Part shown: positions 1-8,414 of the stretch, one piece after another
Numbering within the stretch: position 1 is the stretch's first letter
How the letters are laid out: each line of letters starts with the position of its first letter
NCBI GenBank assembly: GCA_020629385.1
Contig: JAHDDJ010000003.1
Span: 4,559-38,502 of the forward strand
Direction of reading: 5' to 3'
Length of the DNA stretch: 33,944 bases
DNA from: Erythrobacter sp.
Lineage (GTDB): Bacteria; Pseudomonadota; Alphaproteobacteria; Sphingomonadales; Sphingomonadaceae
Program-made: the position numbers and the translations under genes
Notes under the pieces: model-generated
Database searches by the model: none
The model's input: only the letters and a program-made list of their open reading frames with translations
Told to the model about the DNA's origin: nothing

Positions 1-2041
1 AACGCATCGCCAGTTTGCCATTTGACGGGATGTTGGCGAATGAATCCATGCTGTTGCGGCGAACATTGCCCATCTTGGTAGCGAATACGACATTCAATGC
101 GCCCCAGCTTTCTTCATCTTCGGGAAGCGGTAGGACCGTGCGAATTGTTTCACCGTCGTCCAACGCTGGCAGGAGATTGATGATCGGTCGTCCCCGTGTT
201 GTGGGCCCGCCTTCCGGCAGTTTCCAGACTTTGAGGCGATAGACTTTACCTGCTGTGGAGAAAAACAGCACGGGATTGTGGGTGCTGGTGACGAACATTT
301 CGCTGACCGCATCCTCGTCCTTGGTTGCCATTCCGGCACGGCCTTTGCCGCCCCGATTCTGTGCGCGGAAAGTCGAAAGCGGTGTCCGTTTGATATACCC
401 GTCAAGTGTGACGGTCACGACCATTTCATCGCGTTCAATCAGGTCCTCATCATCAAGACCATCCCATGCGGGCGCTATTTCGGAGACACGCGGCGTCGCA
501 TAGTTTTCCCGAATTTCGACCAGCTCTTCGCGCATCACGCCGTATAGCTTCGCGCGATCTGCAAGAATCGAGAGATATTCTTCGATTTCGCTGGCCAGAA
601 CTTTCAGTTCATCGCCGATTTCGTCGCGCCCCAAAGCTGTGAGGCGATGCAGACGCAACTCCAGAATGGCCTTAACCTGCCGTTCGGACAGTTGGTAAGT
701 TCCGCCTTCTTGATCGGCCGTAGGCTCGATTGCCTCAACCAGACGGATATATTGCGCGATATCGCCAATCGGCCAATGCTTCGCCAATAGTTTAGCCCGC
801 GCTTCCGCCGGGTTTGGCGCACTGCGGATCATCGCTACAACTTCATCGAGGTTGGAAACCGCGACCACCAGACCAAGCAAAATATGGGCGCGATCACGTG
901 CCTTGTTCAGCTCGAACTTGGTACGGCGAGTGATGACTTCTTCGCGGAACTGGATGAACGCCTGAATGATATCACGCAGCGCCAGAACTTCAGGCCGGCC
1001 ACCACGGATGGCTAGCATATTGGCCGGAAAACTGGATTGGGCGGGGGTGTGGCGCCAGATCTGGTTCAGGACGACTTCAGCCGTGGCATCGCGCTTAAGG
1101 TCGACCACAACACGCACGCCCAAGCGGCTCGATTCATCTCGGATGTCCGAAATGCCTTCGATCCGCTTTTCTTTGGCAGCTTCAGCGATCTTCTCGACGA
1201 GATTGTTTTTGCCGACCTGATAGGGGATCGAGGTCAGAACAATGCTCTCACGGTCGCCGCGCTTGGTCTCGATCTCGTGACGGCAGCGCATCAGAATCGA
1301 ACCACGCCCGGTGGTATAGGCTGCCTTGGCGCCGGACTGGCCGAGAATTAGCGGTGCCGTCGGGAAATCAGGCCCCGGGATGATCTCGACAAGCTCTTCG
1401 GATGTAATTCCGGGGTTTTCGATAAATGCCAGACAGGCATCGATAACTTCGCCCAGATTGTGCGGTGGAACATTGGTCGCCATACCCACCGCGATACCGC
1501 CCGCGCCGTTGACCAGCAGGTTGGGGAAGCGCGCAGGCAGGACCTGCGGCTCTTGCCGCGAACCATCGTAATTCTCGGCAAAATCGACCGTATCTTTGTC
1601 GAGGTCATCGAGAAGCGAATTCGCCACCTTTGCCAGACGCGCTTCGGTGTAACGCATAGAGGCGGGCGGATCGGGATCCATCGAGCCAAAGTTACCCTGG
1701 CCATCGATCAGCGGGACGCGTAGCGACCAGTCCTGCGTCATGCGGGCCAAGGCATCATAAATCGCGCTGTCGCCATGCGGGTGATAGTTACCCATCACGT
1801 CGCCGACAATCTTGGCCGATTTGCGGTATGGCCGGCCTGCAACGAAGCCGCCTTCCTGACTGGCGAAAAGGATCCGCCGGTGAACCGGTTTTAATCCGTC
1901 ACGTACATCCGGAAGAGCACGGCTGACGATCACGCTCATGGCGTAATCGAGGTAGCTCGTCTTCATTTCATCGACGATATCGATACGAGCATATTCGTCC
2001 GAGGGGCCAACGGGATCAGGGGTCTGGTTGTCGTCGCTCAA
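1..2041 (-). CDS. gyrA: DNA gyrase subunit A (partial, C-terminal end off the left edge)
   Basis: Catalytic subunit of the type II topoisomerase that introduces negative supercoils; it works as GyrA2GyrB2. About 680 codons are in the window: the winged-helix/tower core and the start of the C-terminal DNA-wrapping domain. The catalytic tyrosine sits in the motif MRYTEAR (residue 131, codon 1649-1651). The quinolone-resistance region reads [10 protein letters not shown], with Ser92 and Asp96 in place of E. coli Ser83 and Asp87, so it has the drug-sensitive residues. The start is a TTG at 2041: an in-frame TGA lies 9 nt upstream and the first in-frame ATG is only residue 26, inside the conserved core. 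The frame stays open to the window edge, where the residues still fit the GyrA C-terminal domain ([15 protein letters not shown]). Identification is firm. Confidence 0.97.
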   Translation of the reverse strand, partial: MSDDNQTPDPVGPSDEYARIDIVDEMKTSYLDYAMSVIVSRALPDVRDGLKPVHRRILFASQEGGFVAGRPYRKSAKIVGDVMGNYHPHGDSAIYDALARMTQDWSLRVPLIDGQGNFGSMDPDPPASMRYTEARLAKVANSLLDDLDKDTVDFAENYDGSRQEPQVLPARFPNLLVNGAGGIAVGMATNVPPHNLGEVIDACLAFIENPGITSEELVEIIPGPDFPTAPLILGQSGAKAAYTTGRGSILMRCRHEIETKRGDRESIVLTSIPYQVGKNNLVEKIAEAAKEKRIEGISDIRDESSRLGVRVVVDLKRDATAEVVLNQIWRHTPAQSSFPANMLAIRGGRPEVLALRDIIQAFIQFREEVITRRTKFELNKARDRAHILLGLVVAVSNLDEVVAMIRSAPNPAEARAKLLAKHWPIGDIAQYIRLVEAIEPTADQEGGTYQLSERQVKAILELRLHRLTALGRDEIGDELKVLASEIEEYLSILADRAKLYGVMREELVEIRENYATPRVSEIAPAWDGLDDEDLIERDEMVVTVTLDGYIKRTPLSTFRAQNRGGKGRAGMATKDEDAVSEMFVTSTHNPVLFFSTAGKVYRLKVWKLPEGGPTTRGRPIINLLPALDDGETIRTVLPLPEDEESWGALNVVFATKMGNVRRNSMDSFANIPSNGKLAMR

Positions 2042-2076
2042 AAGGTCTCATTTCCGGCGCATTGAAGCGCTCATCA

Positions 2077-2093
2077 ATTGTATGAATTACAAT
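2077..2093. promoter_or_regulatory. Inverted repeat upstream of gyrA
   Basis: ATTGTA-TGAAT-TACAAT is a perfect 6-bp inverted repeat with a 5-nt spacer, 36 to 52 bp upstream of the gyrA start codon. The position suits an operator or part of the gyrA promoter. There is no known factor match, so function is inference. Confidence 0.3.
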
Positions 2094-2211
2094 AGGTGAA
2101 GCGGGTACAAACTGCCAGCATTGCGGGCCGTCTTCCTGCTTGAATCAGCCTGTTTTCCACATCTGACTTTTGCTGATTTTTCCACCCTCGAAACAGTGTT
2201 CTTGAGCGCAT

Positions 2212-2226
2212 GTTCAATGCCTGTTC
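2212..2226. promoter_or_regulatory. LexA-box-like direct repeat GTTC-N7-GTTC
   Basis: GTTC-AATGCCT-GTTC matches the direct-repeat LexA operator form known from alphaproteobacteria. It lies in the gap between gyrA (minus) and the TPR-like gene (plus), about 112 bp upstream of the latter. Eight fixed bases are expected about once per 33 kb counting both strands, so one hit in this window could be chance. The intergenic position is what makes it worth listing. Confidence 0.3.
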
Positions 2227-2337
2227 AGACGGTTTTTTGTAACTCCGATTGCAATACGGGACACGAAACGGCATCAGCGCGTTTGTGAGACGTAGTTTTC
2301 GCCAGATTTGGCTACATTTTTACCGGGAGAAACCCTG

Positions 2338-3666
2338 ATGTTTTCACTTGACCGTTCGAAGGGCACGAAGCGCCCGGGTTCGAATATCGCGCTTGCTATC
2401 GCACTTATGTGCGGAACTGCCATGACTGCAGGTGTTTTTGCAGAGCCTGCTCATGCCCAGAAGAAGAAAAAGAAGAAGGAAAGCAAGGCTGACTATTCGC
2501 GTGATTTCCTGAAATCTTATCAGGCCGCCGCAGCATTGTTGTCGGCTGAACCAAAAGATGTCGCTGGTGCTACCGCGTTGCTGCCTGACGTGCTTTCGAA
2601 GGTGCAGACCGCGGACGACAAGATGGTGGCAGGGCAGCTGCATGTTAACATTGGTGTCGAGTCCGATGATCTGGCGATGCAGAAAACCGGTATTGACATG
2701 ATGATCGACAGCGGCCGTTTGGCACCGGATCAATTGGGTCGGCATTATTACAGCTCCGGACAGATCGCCTATCAGATGGATGATTCCGCAGGCGCCCGCG
2801 CGCGTTTCCAGCAGGCGTTGGAGGCAGGGTACGAAGCCGATCTGCAGAACGTGATCGCCAGCACATATTTCGAACAGGATGCACACAAGGAAGGCATCGA
2901 ATATTACCGCGGTGTAATTAATGCGGAAATCGCAGCAGGACGCACGCCTCGCGAAGACTGGATTCTCCGTGCTTTCTCTGCTGCGTACAACAATGATCTT
3001 GCGCGTGAAGCGATCGAGTTTGCCGCGATGAATACGCAATATCACCCATCCGAAACCAACTGGCGCAACGCGATCGCCGTGCAACGCAACTATGTTGACA
3101 TGCAAGACGACGTGCTGCTCGATCTGATGCGCCTCGCATATCGCACCGGTATCATGCAGGATGATCGTGATTACGCGGACTACATCGAAGCAGCTGATCC
3201 GCGCAAATTGCCCAACGAAGTCAAAATGCTGATCGATGAAGCAATCTCGAAAGGTATTTTCAACGCATCCGACCCATTTGTGAGCGAATCCAGAAGCACT
3301 GCTGCCGGTTTGATTAAAGCGGACCGGGCTGATCTCCCTTCGCTTGAGCGTGATGCACGTGCAGCTAGCGCAACAGCCTTGGCCGCTTCCTCAGCAGGCG
3401 ATGTGTTCCTTAATTTCGGAGAGAGCGCGAAAGCTGAGGAAATGTATGCCATCGCTGCAACGAAGAGCGGGGCCGATCTCAACCGTGTTATGACACGCAT
3501 GGGTATCGCGCAGTTCGACCAAGGCAAGTTTGCTGCTGCTGCCGAGACTTTCGGAAAAGTCGGCGGGTCGCGCAAAGCCGTAGGCAATCTGTGGCAGTCT
3601 TTCGCAAGAGGAAAAGCGCCGCAGCCTGCACCCGCTGTGCAAGCGCCTGCCGAAGCCACCACTTGA
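2338..3666 (+). CDS. Secreted TPR-like repeat protein of unknown function
   Basis: The product has 442 residues. Start chosen at the ATG at 2338, preceded by GGGAGA with good spacing; an upstream in-frame TTG at 2308 has no such site. Residues 1-40 form a signal peptide (basic start, hydrophobic stretch ALAIALMCGTAMTAGVF, cleavage motif AHA|Q). The mature protein begins with a run of six lysines (42-47). The rest is helical with TPR-like segments, for example around DSAGARARFQQALEAGYEADLQN and KSGADLNRVMTRMGIAQFDQGKFAAAAETF, and ends in a Pro/Ala-rich tail. It probably acts in the periplasm as a protein-binding scaffold. It stands alone with its own terminator. I do not recognise a named family, so no function is assigned beyond the fold. 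Confidence 0.85.
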   Translation: MFSLDRSKGTKRPGSNIALAIALMCGTAMTAGVFAEPAHAQKKKKKKESKADYSRDFLKSYQAAAALLSAEPKDVAGATALLPDVLSKVQTADDKMVAGQLHVNIGVESDDLAMQKTGIDMMIDSGRLAPDQLGRHYYSSGQIAYQMDDSAGARARFQQALEAGYEADLQNVIASTYFEQDAHKEGIEYYRGVINAEIAAGRTPREDWILRAFSAAYNNDLAREAIEFAAMNTQYHPSETNWRNAIAVQRNYVDMQDDVLLDLMRLAYRTGIMQDDRDYADYIEAADPRKLPNEVKMLIDEAISKGIFNASDPFVSESRSTAAGLIKADRADLPSLERDARAASATALAASSAGDVFLNFGESAKAEEMYAIAATKSGADLNRVMTRMGIAQFDQGKFAAAAETFGKVGGSRKAVGNLWQSFARGKAPQPAPAVQAPAEATT

Positions 3667-3688
3667 GCTGAAGTCTCGTAAAAACGTC

Positions 3689-3724
3689 AGGGGGTGCGGA
3701 CAACAGATCCGCGCCCCCTTTTTT
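3689..3724 (+). terminator. Rho-independent terminator after the TPR-like gene
   Basis: A 12-bp stem (AGGGGGTGCGGA paired with TCCGCGCCCCCT, one G-T wobble) with a 7-nt loop is followed by a T run. It starts 22 nt after the stop codon. The neighbouring minus-strand gene ends at 3726, so the site separates two convergent genes and the stem may act in both directions. Confidence 0.9.
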
Positions 3725-3725
3725 G

Positions 3726-4433
3726 TTACCGTAAACGCTTTAGCCAAATCTGGCCGTTTTCGCGTCGTTCCGTCGCAAAGTGCGGGATCGTCTCGATCAG
3801 ATCGATCAGCCGCGAAAAGCCGTAATTGCGGGTGTCGAAACTGGAACGATTACCTGCACGCTGGCCGACTTCTGACAATTTGGCAAAACCCTGTTCGTCA
3901 CGCTTGCTGGCATTGTAAGCATCGAACAGCAGATTCAGCAGATCTTCATCCATCCCCTCACTGACCTCGTGACGTTGCTGTTCGGCTTCGGCTTTGATCA
4001 GAGCATTGACGTCAATGAAACGTGAACATGCTTGCCGAAAAGCCTCGGGTGTCTTTGCGCCGCCAAAACCATAAACCGGATAACCATCCTGCCGGATACG
4101 CATCGCCAGCGGCATAAAGTCACTGTCCGAACTCATGATCCCGAACCCCTGAACCCTTCCGCGATATAACATGTCCATCGCATCGATGGTCATCTTCATA
4201 TCGGTGGCGTTCTTGCCCTTTGTAATATCGAATTGTTGCGATGGTTCGATGCCATAGCGATGCATCTTGTCGACCCAGCCTTTGAGCGCAGTTTTACGCC
4301 AATTGCCATAGGCCCGACGGATATTGACCTGACCAAGCTCAGCCAAAACCGTCAGAACCGGATCAATTCCTGCCGGGCTGGCATTGTCGGCATCAATGAG
4401 AAGGGCGATATTCAGGTTATGTTCGTCTGCCAT
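3726..4433 (-). CDS. NYN-domain (LabA/DUF88-like) protein with C-terminal OST-HTH/LOTUS-like domain
   Basis: The product has 235 residues. The N-terminal half is a NYN (PIN-like) fold with the expected acidic residues: LLIDADN (Asp14), NATDMKM (Asp78) and SSDSDF (Asp103, Asp105). These bind metal in family nucleases that cut RNA. Residues about 165-235 (LLNLLFDAYNASKRDEQGFAKLSEVGQ...) resemble an OST-HTH/LOTUS RNA-binding domain. The start is uncertain: ATG at 4433 (used here, weak GGA upstream) or ATG three codons earlier at 4442. It lies 39 bp downstream of the carbonic anhydrase on the same strand, so it may be the last gene of the sbtA operon. A role as an RNase or RNA-binding regulator is inferred from the fold only. 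Confidence 0.85.
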   Translation of the reverse strand: MADEHNLNIALLIDADNASPAGIDPVLTVLAELGQVNIRRAYGNWRKTALKGWVDKMHRYGIEPSQQFDITKGKNATDMKMTIDAMDMLYRGRVQGFGIMSSDSDFMPLAMRIRQDGYPVYGFGGAKTPEAFRQACSRFIDVNALIKAEAEQQRHEVSEGMDEDLLNLLFDAYNASKRDEQGFAKLSEVGQRAGNRSSFDTRNYGFSRLIDLIETIPHFATERRENGQIWLKRLR

Positions 4434-4472
4434 TACATCCATGTGGATTGGCAGCGAGGCAGTGGCAAGTGT

Positions 4473-5114
4473 TTAATCCGCAGCGACAAATTCACCGGTG
4501 TCACAATCGAGCACGTGAAGAACACCCTCGGAAATCGCGAAAAATGTGCCCCTCAACGTGACCGCACCTGCATCTTCGCGATCTTTCACACATGGAAAGG
4601 TCCGCAGGTTTGCAAGGCTGACTTTAACCGCTGCCAGTTCCATGGCCCGTTCCGCGGGACGACCCTCGACACCGTGTTGCTCTGCAACCGGTTTTCGTGC
4701 TTCATCCAGCAATGCGATCCAGTCAGCGACAAAACCGCCTTCTCCTTTGGCAGAACCACTGAGCTCCTGCGTCAATGCCGCCTTACACCCGCCGCACATT
4801 CCGTGGCCCATCACGACAATCTGCTTAACTTCCAGCACATTAACGGCATATTCCAGTGCCGCCGATACACCATGCAGACCCGGTGTAGTCTCAAACGGAG
4901 GGACCAGTGCCGCCACATTGCGAACGACGAAAATCTCCCCTGGATGCACATCGAAAATCTGTGCTGGATCAACCCGGCTATCAGAGCACGCGATCACCAT
5001 TAGCTTTGGCGACTGCCCCTTCTCCGCAAGTTCGTCATAACGCTCTTTCTGTGCGGGATAACCGGTAGCACGAAATCGGCGGTAGCCCTCCAGCAATTGG
5101 GCAAACTCCGGCAC
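4473..5114 (-). CDS. Beta-class carbonic anhydrase
   Basis: Interconverts CO2 and bicarbonate in the cytoplasm. The product has 213 residues from a GTG start at 5114. The GTG overlaps the TAG stop of the PII-like gene (TAGTG) and has GGGGAG upstream; the next in-frame ATG is inside the active site at residue 39, so the GTG is well supported. Zinc ligands and catalytic residues are visible: Cys43, Asp45 and Arg47 in ACSDSR, then His104 and Cys107 in GHGMCGGC. The Asp-Arg pair is the beta-CA dyad. The 1-nt overlap with the upstream PII-like gene, itself overlapping sbtA, ties the enzyme to bicarbonate transport. Confidence 0.95.
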   Translation of the reverse strand: MPEFAQLLEGYRRFRATGYPAQKERYDELAEKGQSPKLMVIACSDSRVDPAQIFDVHPGEIFVVRNVAALVPPFETTPGLHGVSAALEYAVNVLEVKQIVVMGHGMCGGCKAALTQELSGSAKGEGGFVADWIALLDEARKPVAEQHGVEGRPAERAMELAAVKVSLANLRTFPCVKDREDAGAVTLRGTFFAISEGVLHVLDCDTGEFVAAD

Positions 5115-5422
5115 TAGAATCGCTCCCCGCGGATCACCTCGACGTCCCACATGGTCAGGAGCAGGCCGTAATTGCCGAGGTTCGGCACCAGCGCTTCTGC
5201 CAAAGCCTGGGCCTTGCTTTCCGGAGCGATTGTCAGGACCAGCGATTTGTCCGATCCGGTCACGCGTTCATCGCGCCATGGACCATCGCGACCGCTTCCA
5301 GATTGCACAGGCAGGACGGTCCAACCTGTGATCCCGACCTTGTCTATTTCCTGCGTAACGCGCTTCACCAAGGGTGTGTCTGCGAGAATTTCTATGCGCT
5401 TGCGTATCACTGTCTCGATCAT
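5114..5422 (-). CDS. sbtB: SbtB-like PII-family protein, probable regulator of SbtA
   Basis: A 102-residue small alpha/beta protein of PII-like length. It aligns by eye with cyanobacterial SbtB (ITGWTVLPVQSGSG... and the end WDVEVIRGERF against the SbtB end region EVLYGHTF). SbtB binds adenine nucleotides including cAMP and associates with the bicarbonate transporter SbtA. The chain stops where cyanobacterial SbtB continues into its C-terminal CGPxGC redox loop, so that loop is absent. Its ATG overlaps the sbtA stop (ATGA) and its stop overlaps the carbonic anhydrase start, so the three are translationally coupled. The family call rests on weak similarity plus context; the function is inference. 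Confidence 0.75.
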   Translation of the reverse strand: MIETVIRKRIEILADTPLVKRVTQEIDKVGITGWTVLPVQSGSGRDGPWRDERVTGSDKSLVLTIAPESKAQALAEALVPNLGNYGLLLTMWDVEVIRGERF

Positions 5423-6402
5423 GGTGCTGCTCCTGCCAGCGCACCGAGCCAGGACGCGAACGCGGTGAGCAAGCCAATGTTGATCAGGATATTGAAAGGG
5501 AAGGTAATGCTGAGCGACATTGTCAGATAGATGCCCGGATCAGCTTCGGGCAGGGCAAGCCGCATGGCGGCAGGAACCGCGATATAGCTGGCACTGGCGC
5601 ACAGGACACCGAAGGCAGCTGCAGAACCTATATCCAGGCCGATCCCTGTCCCGACGAGCACACCCAGCGCGCCGTTAAACAATGGCAGACCCAGTGCAAT
5701 CAGGGTCAATCTTACCGTAATGGCCCGGCTATCCATGATGCGTCGCGCCGCGATCAGGCCCATATCAAGCAGGAACAGGCAGAGCACACCCTTGAAGCCA
5801 GCCTGGAAGAAGGGACTTACTTCGGCAAATCCATCGGGTCCGGCGACCATGCCAATGGCGAAGCTACCGAGCAGCAAAACAACAGACGCATTGAGGAAAA
5901 CCTCGCGCAGCATCTCTCCGCGATCATTGTTCCCATCGCCACCACGACCTTTAGCCAGCATCAGGCCACTAAGTATCGCAGGCGTTTCCATTGCTGCCAG
6001 AACTGCCACCATAAATCCTGCGGCGGGGAGGGCGGAAAGTTCCAATATCTCGACGGCTGTAACATAGGTGACGACGCTGACAGAACCATAATGCGCTGCT
6101 ACGGCACCGGCATTTATCCGGTCCAGCTTCCCGAATGATTTGAGAACTGAATATGCGATTACCGGCAGCAGGAAGCTTGCGGCGATGCCAGCAATAAGTG
6201 CCAGCACGATCGTGCCGTCCAATCCTGACTCCGCCACAGCGACGCCGCCTTTCAACCCGATGGCGGCCATAAGGTATAGCGACATGCCTTTGGCAATCGC
6301 TTCAGGTATCGCTAGATCCGACCGCACGAAAGCGGCAAACAGGCCGAGAATAAAGAACAACACCACTGGCGAAGTGAAGGTCTGAAGAGCTGCTGCATCC
6401 AT
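5419..6402 (-). CDS. sbtA: SbtA-type sodium-dependent bicarbonate transporter (DUF897 family)
   Basis: Inner-membrane symporter of 327 residues that imports bicarbonate with sodium. It has about ten hydrophobic segments. Family signatures read clearly: SPVVLFFILGLFAAFVRSDL near the N-terminus, SLYLMAAIGLKGG about residue 41, and AAHYGSVSVVTYVTA in the middle, the conserved SbtA core. It is somewhat shorter than the cyanobacterial proteins. The start is the ATG at 6402; no strong ribosome site is visible. It is the first gene of the sbtA-sbtB-carbonic anhydrase run and diverges from lipA across a 123-bp gap that must hold both promoters. Nothing in the window suggests autotrophy, so the imported bicarbonate may serve carboxylases of central metabolism (inference). 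Confidence 0.93.
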   Translation of the reverse strand: MDAAALQTFTSPVVLFFILGLFAAFVRSDLAIPEAIAKGMSLYLMAAIGLKGGVAVAESGLDGTIVLALIAGIAASFLLPVIAYSVLKSFGKLDRINAGAVAAHYGSVSVVTYVTAVEILELSALPAAGFMVAVLAAMETPAILSGLMLAKGRGGDGNNDRGEMLREVFLNASVVLLLGSFAIGMVAGPDGFAEVSPFFQAGFKGVLCLFLLDMGLIAARRIMDSRAITVRLTLIALGLPLFNGALGVLVGTGIGLDIGSAAAFGVLCASASYIAVPAAMRLALPEADPGIYLTMSLSITFPFNILINIGLLTAFASWLGALAGAAP

Positions 6403-6525
6403 GCGTTATGTGCTAGTCGCGTGCCATGTTGAGCGCAATGCAACTGCAATATGTCTCCACATGTGCAATCGTATGATACCAAAGTTGCGTTTTGCGGCAT
6501 TGCCTAAGGGTTGGGGCACGCCTAA

Positions 6526-7488
6526 ATGGCAAGCATGAACGACCTCTCGACAGCACCAGAACCGAACTCGGACCGCCCCAAGCGTCAGCGCAAACCCGAC
6601 TGGATCAGGGTGAAGGCGCCGGTCAGCAAAGGCTATCACGAAACGCGCAAGCTGATGCGCGAGTTGAATTTGAATACGGTCTGCGAAGAAGCGGCCTGCC
6701 CCAATATTGGCGAGTGCTGGACCAAAAAGCACGCGACTGTGATGATCCTGGGCGATGTGTGCACACGCGCATGCGCATTTTGTAACGTCAAAACGGGCAT
6801 GCCGCGCATGGTCGATCCGATGGAGCCGGAGAATACTGCAATTGCTGCGGCCAAGATGGGGTTGGAGCATATCGTCATTACGTCGGTCGACCGTGACGAT
6901 CTGCCGGATGGCGGGGCAGGACAGTTCGTGAAGGTGATCAAGGCCCTTCGCCGTGAAACACCCGACACGACTATCGAAATTCTGACGCCGGATTTTCGTG
7001 GTAAAATGCGTGAAGCGGTGGAGGCTATCTGTGAAGCAGGTCCCGACGTTTACAACCACAATCTCGAAACAGTACCGCGCCTTTACCCGACGATACGGCC
7101 CGGTGCACGCTATTATGCGTCGATCCGCCTGCTCGAGGAAGTGAAGCGGCATGATCCGATGATCTTCACCAAATCCGGGATTATGCTGGGTCTGGGCGAA
7201 CAGCGTTTGGAAGTGCATCAGGTGATGGACGATATGCGTAGTGCGGATATCGATTTCATGACGATGGGACAGTATCTTCAGCCGACGCCCAAACACGCCA
7301 AGGTCGAAGATTTTGTCACACCCAAGCAGTTTGATGCTTTTGGAGCGATTGCCCGGGCCAAGGGCTTCCTTCAAGTCGCATCCAGCCCACTAACCCGTTC
7401 CAGCTATCATGCTGGTGACGATTTCGCAGAAATGCGTGCTGCGAGAGAAGCCAAGCTGGCGAAGCAGGCTGCAAAGCTTGGTAGCTGA
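6526..7488 (+). CDS. lipA: Lipoyl synthase
   Basis: Radical SAM enzyme of 320 residues that inserts two sulfurs into octanoyl chains on lipoyl domains of 2-oxoacid dehydrogenases and the glycine cleavage H protein. Both iron-sulfur sites are intact: the auxiliary cluster Cys53, Cys58 and Cys64 ([12 protein letters not shown]) and the radical SAM cluster Cys79, Cys83 and Cys86 (CTRACAFC). ATG at 6526 is used; a second ATG three codons on is possible. A GGGG stretch lies about 9 nt upstream. The stop overlaps the next gene's ATG by one base (TGATG). Its likely substrates include the E2 protein encoded at 31720-33021. Confidence 0.97.
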   Translation: MASMNDLSTAPEPNSDRPKRQRKPDWIRVKAPVSKGYHETRKLMRELNLNTVCEEAACPNIGECWTKKHATVMILGDVCTRACAFCNVKTGMPRMVDPMEPENTAIAAAKMGLEHIVITSVDRDDLPDGGAGQFVKVIKALRRETPDTTIEILTPDFRGKMREAVEAICEAGPDVYNHNLETVPRLYPTIRPGARYYASIRLLEEVKRHDPMIFTKSGIMLGLGEQRLEVHQVMDDMRSADIDFMTMGQYLQPTPKHAKVEDFVTPKQFDAFGAIARAKGFLQVASSPLTRSSYHAGDDFAEMRAAREAKLAKQAAKLGS

Positions 7489-7949
7489 TGCCAGGCATCC
7501 GCGAAAAACGGGTGCTTCCCTATAGTAGTGAGCAGATGTTCGATCTGGTCGCTGATGTCGGGCGTTATAAAGAGTTTCTGCCGTGGGTGATCGCCACCCG
7601 CATCCGCGCCAATTCGGAAACGGAAATGACAGCCGACATGGTTGTTGGCTTCAAATCCTTGCGTGAGAGTTTTACCTCGCGCGTGCAGAAGGATCGACCG
7701 AACTCTCTACAAGTCCATTATGTGGACGGTCCGCTTAAGGATCTGGACAATAGCTGGACGTTCTCACCGGTTGAAGGTGGCGGCTGCGAAGTCGATTTTT
7801 GCGTAGATTTTACCTTCAAGAGTCGCGTCTTTGAAAAACTGGCTGGCCAGTATTTTGATCGTGCGTTCCGGAAAATGGTCGCCGCATTCGAAGCCCGCGC
7901 TGATGCACTTTACGGGAGCAGCAATTCCAGTGCGCAAAGCGTTGCCTGA
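7488..7949 (+). CDS. COQ10/RatA-type SRPBCC family protein
   Basis: A 153-residue START-like (SRPBCC) lipid-binding fold. Signatures are the start [34 protein letters not shown] and the later FKSLRESFTSRV and FTFKSRVFEKLAGQYFDRAFRKMVAAFE, typical of the COQ10 group. Eukaryotic members bind ubiquinone and support respiration; the E. coli member RatA has been described as a ribosome-association toxin. Which role applies here cannot be told. It is coupled to lipA by a TGATG overlap. Its last 40 bp overlap the end of pncC on the other strand. Confidence 0.9.
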   Translation: MPGIREKRVLPYSSEQMFDLVADVGRYKEFLPWVIATRIRANSETEMTADMVVGFKSLRESFTSRVQKDRPNSLQVHYVDGPLKDLDNSWTFSPVEGGGCEVDFCVDFTFKSRVFEKLAGQYFDRAFRKMVAAFEARADALYGSSNSSAQSVA

Positions 7950-8410
7950 CGGCGTACTTCACCACGCCCGACATCTCCGAAACTCTTAAGTTCGCCTTCC
8001 GGATCACCTTCCTGACCGCGGACCACACGTGCGAAAACTACCGTGCCGACCGGTTTGAGTTCGGTGCCTCCATCCGGACCAGCTACGCCGCTTATGGCGA
8101 CCGCTACATCTGCATTGCTGTTCTTGAGTGCGCCTTCGGCCATCGCCCATACACAGGCGATCGACACTGCTCCGAATGTTTCGATAATATCGCTGGCGAC
8201 GTCCAGCGCTTCCATTTTGGCTTCGTTTGAATAGGTCACAAAGCCGCGATCAAGCACACCGGAAGAACCGGGAATTTCGGTGATAGCGGACGCGACCAAT
8301 CCGCCGGTACAACTTTCCGCTAAAACTATCTTCCGTCCGGCGGCTGCATTCTCTTCGACGACGCGCTTTGCCAAAGCATCGATATCGGCAGGAAGAAGAG
8401 TGTCGGTCAT
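7910..8410 (-). CDS. pncC: CinA C-terminal family nicotinamide-nucleotide amidase
   Basis: Deamidates nicotinamide mononucleotide back to nicotinic acid mononucleotide for NAD recycling. The product has 166 residues, only the CinA C-terminal domain with no N-terminal MoaB-like half. The catalytic region AESCTGGLVASAITEIPGSS and the later VSIACVWAMAEGAL and AISGVAGPDGGTELKPVGTV are typical. The ATG at 8410 is chosen because the longer reading frame runs into ispDF; it begins 4 nt after the ispDF stop, so the two are cotranscribed. The stop lies inside the convergent COQ10-type gene. Confidence 0.93.
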   Translation of the reverse strand: MTDTLLPADIDALAKRVVEENAAAGRKIVLAESCTGGLVASAITEIPGSSGVLDRGFVTYSNEAKMEALDVASDIIETFGAVSIACVWAMAEGALKNSNADVAVAISGVAGPDGGTELKPVGTVVFARVVRGQEGDPEGELKSFGDVGRGEVRRQATLCALELLLP

Positions 8411-8414
8411 GTGC

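Noticed and set aside
2344-3105. Long minus-strand frame of 253 codons over the TPR-like gene
   Set aside because: Its composition is rich in His, Ile and Cys, it has no recognisable domain, and it is antisense to a gene with a signal peptide and ribosome site.
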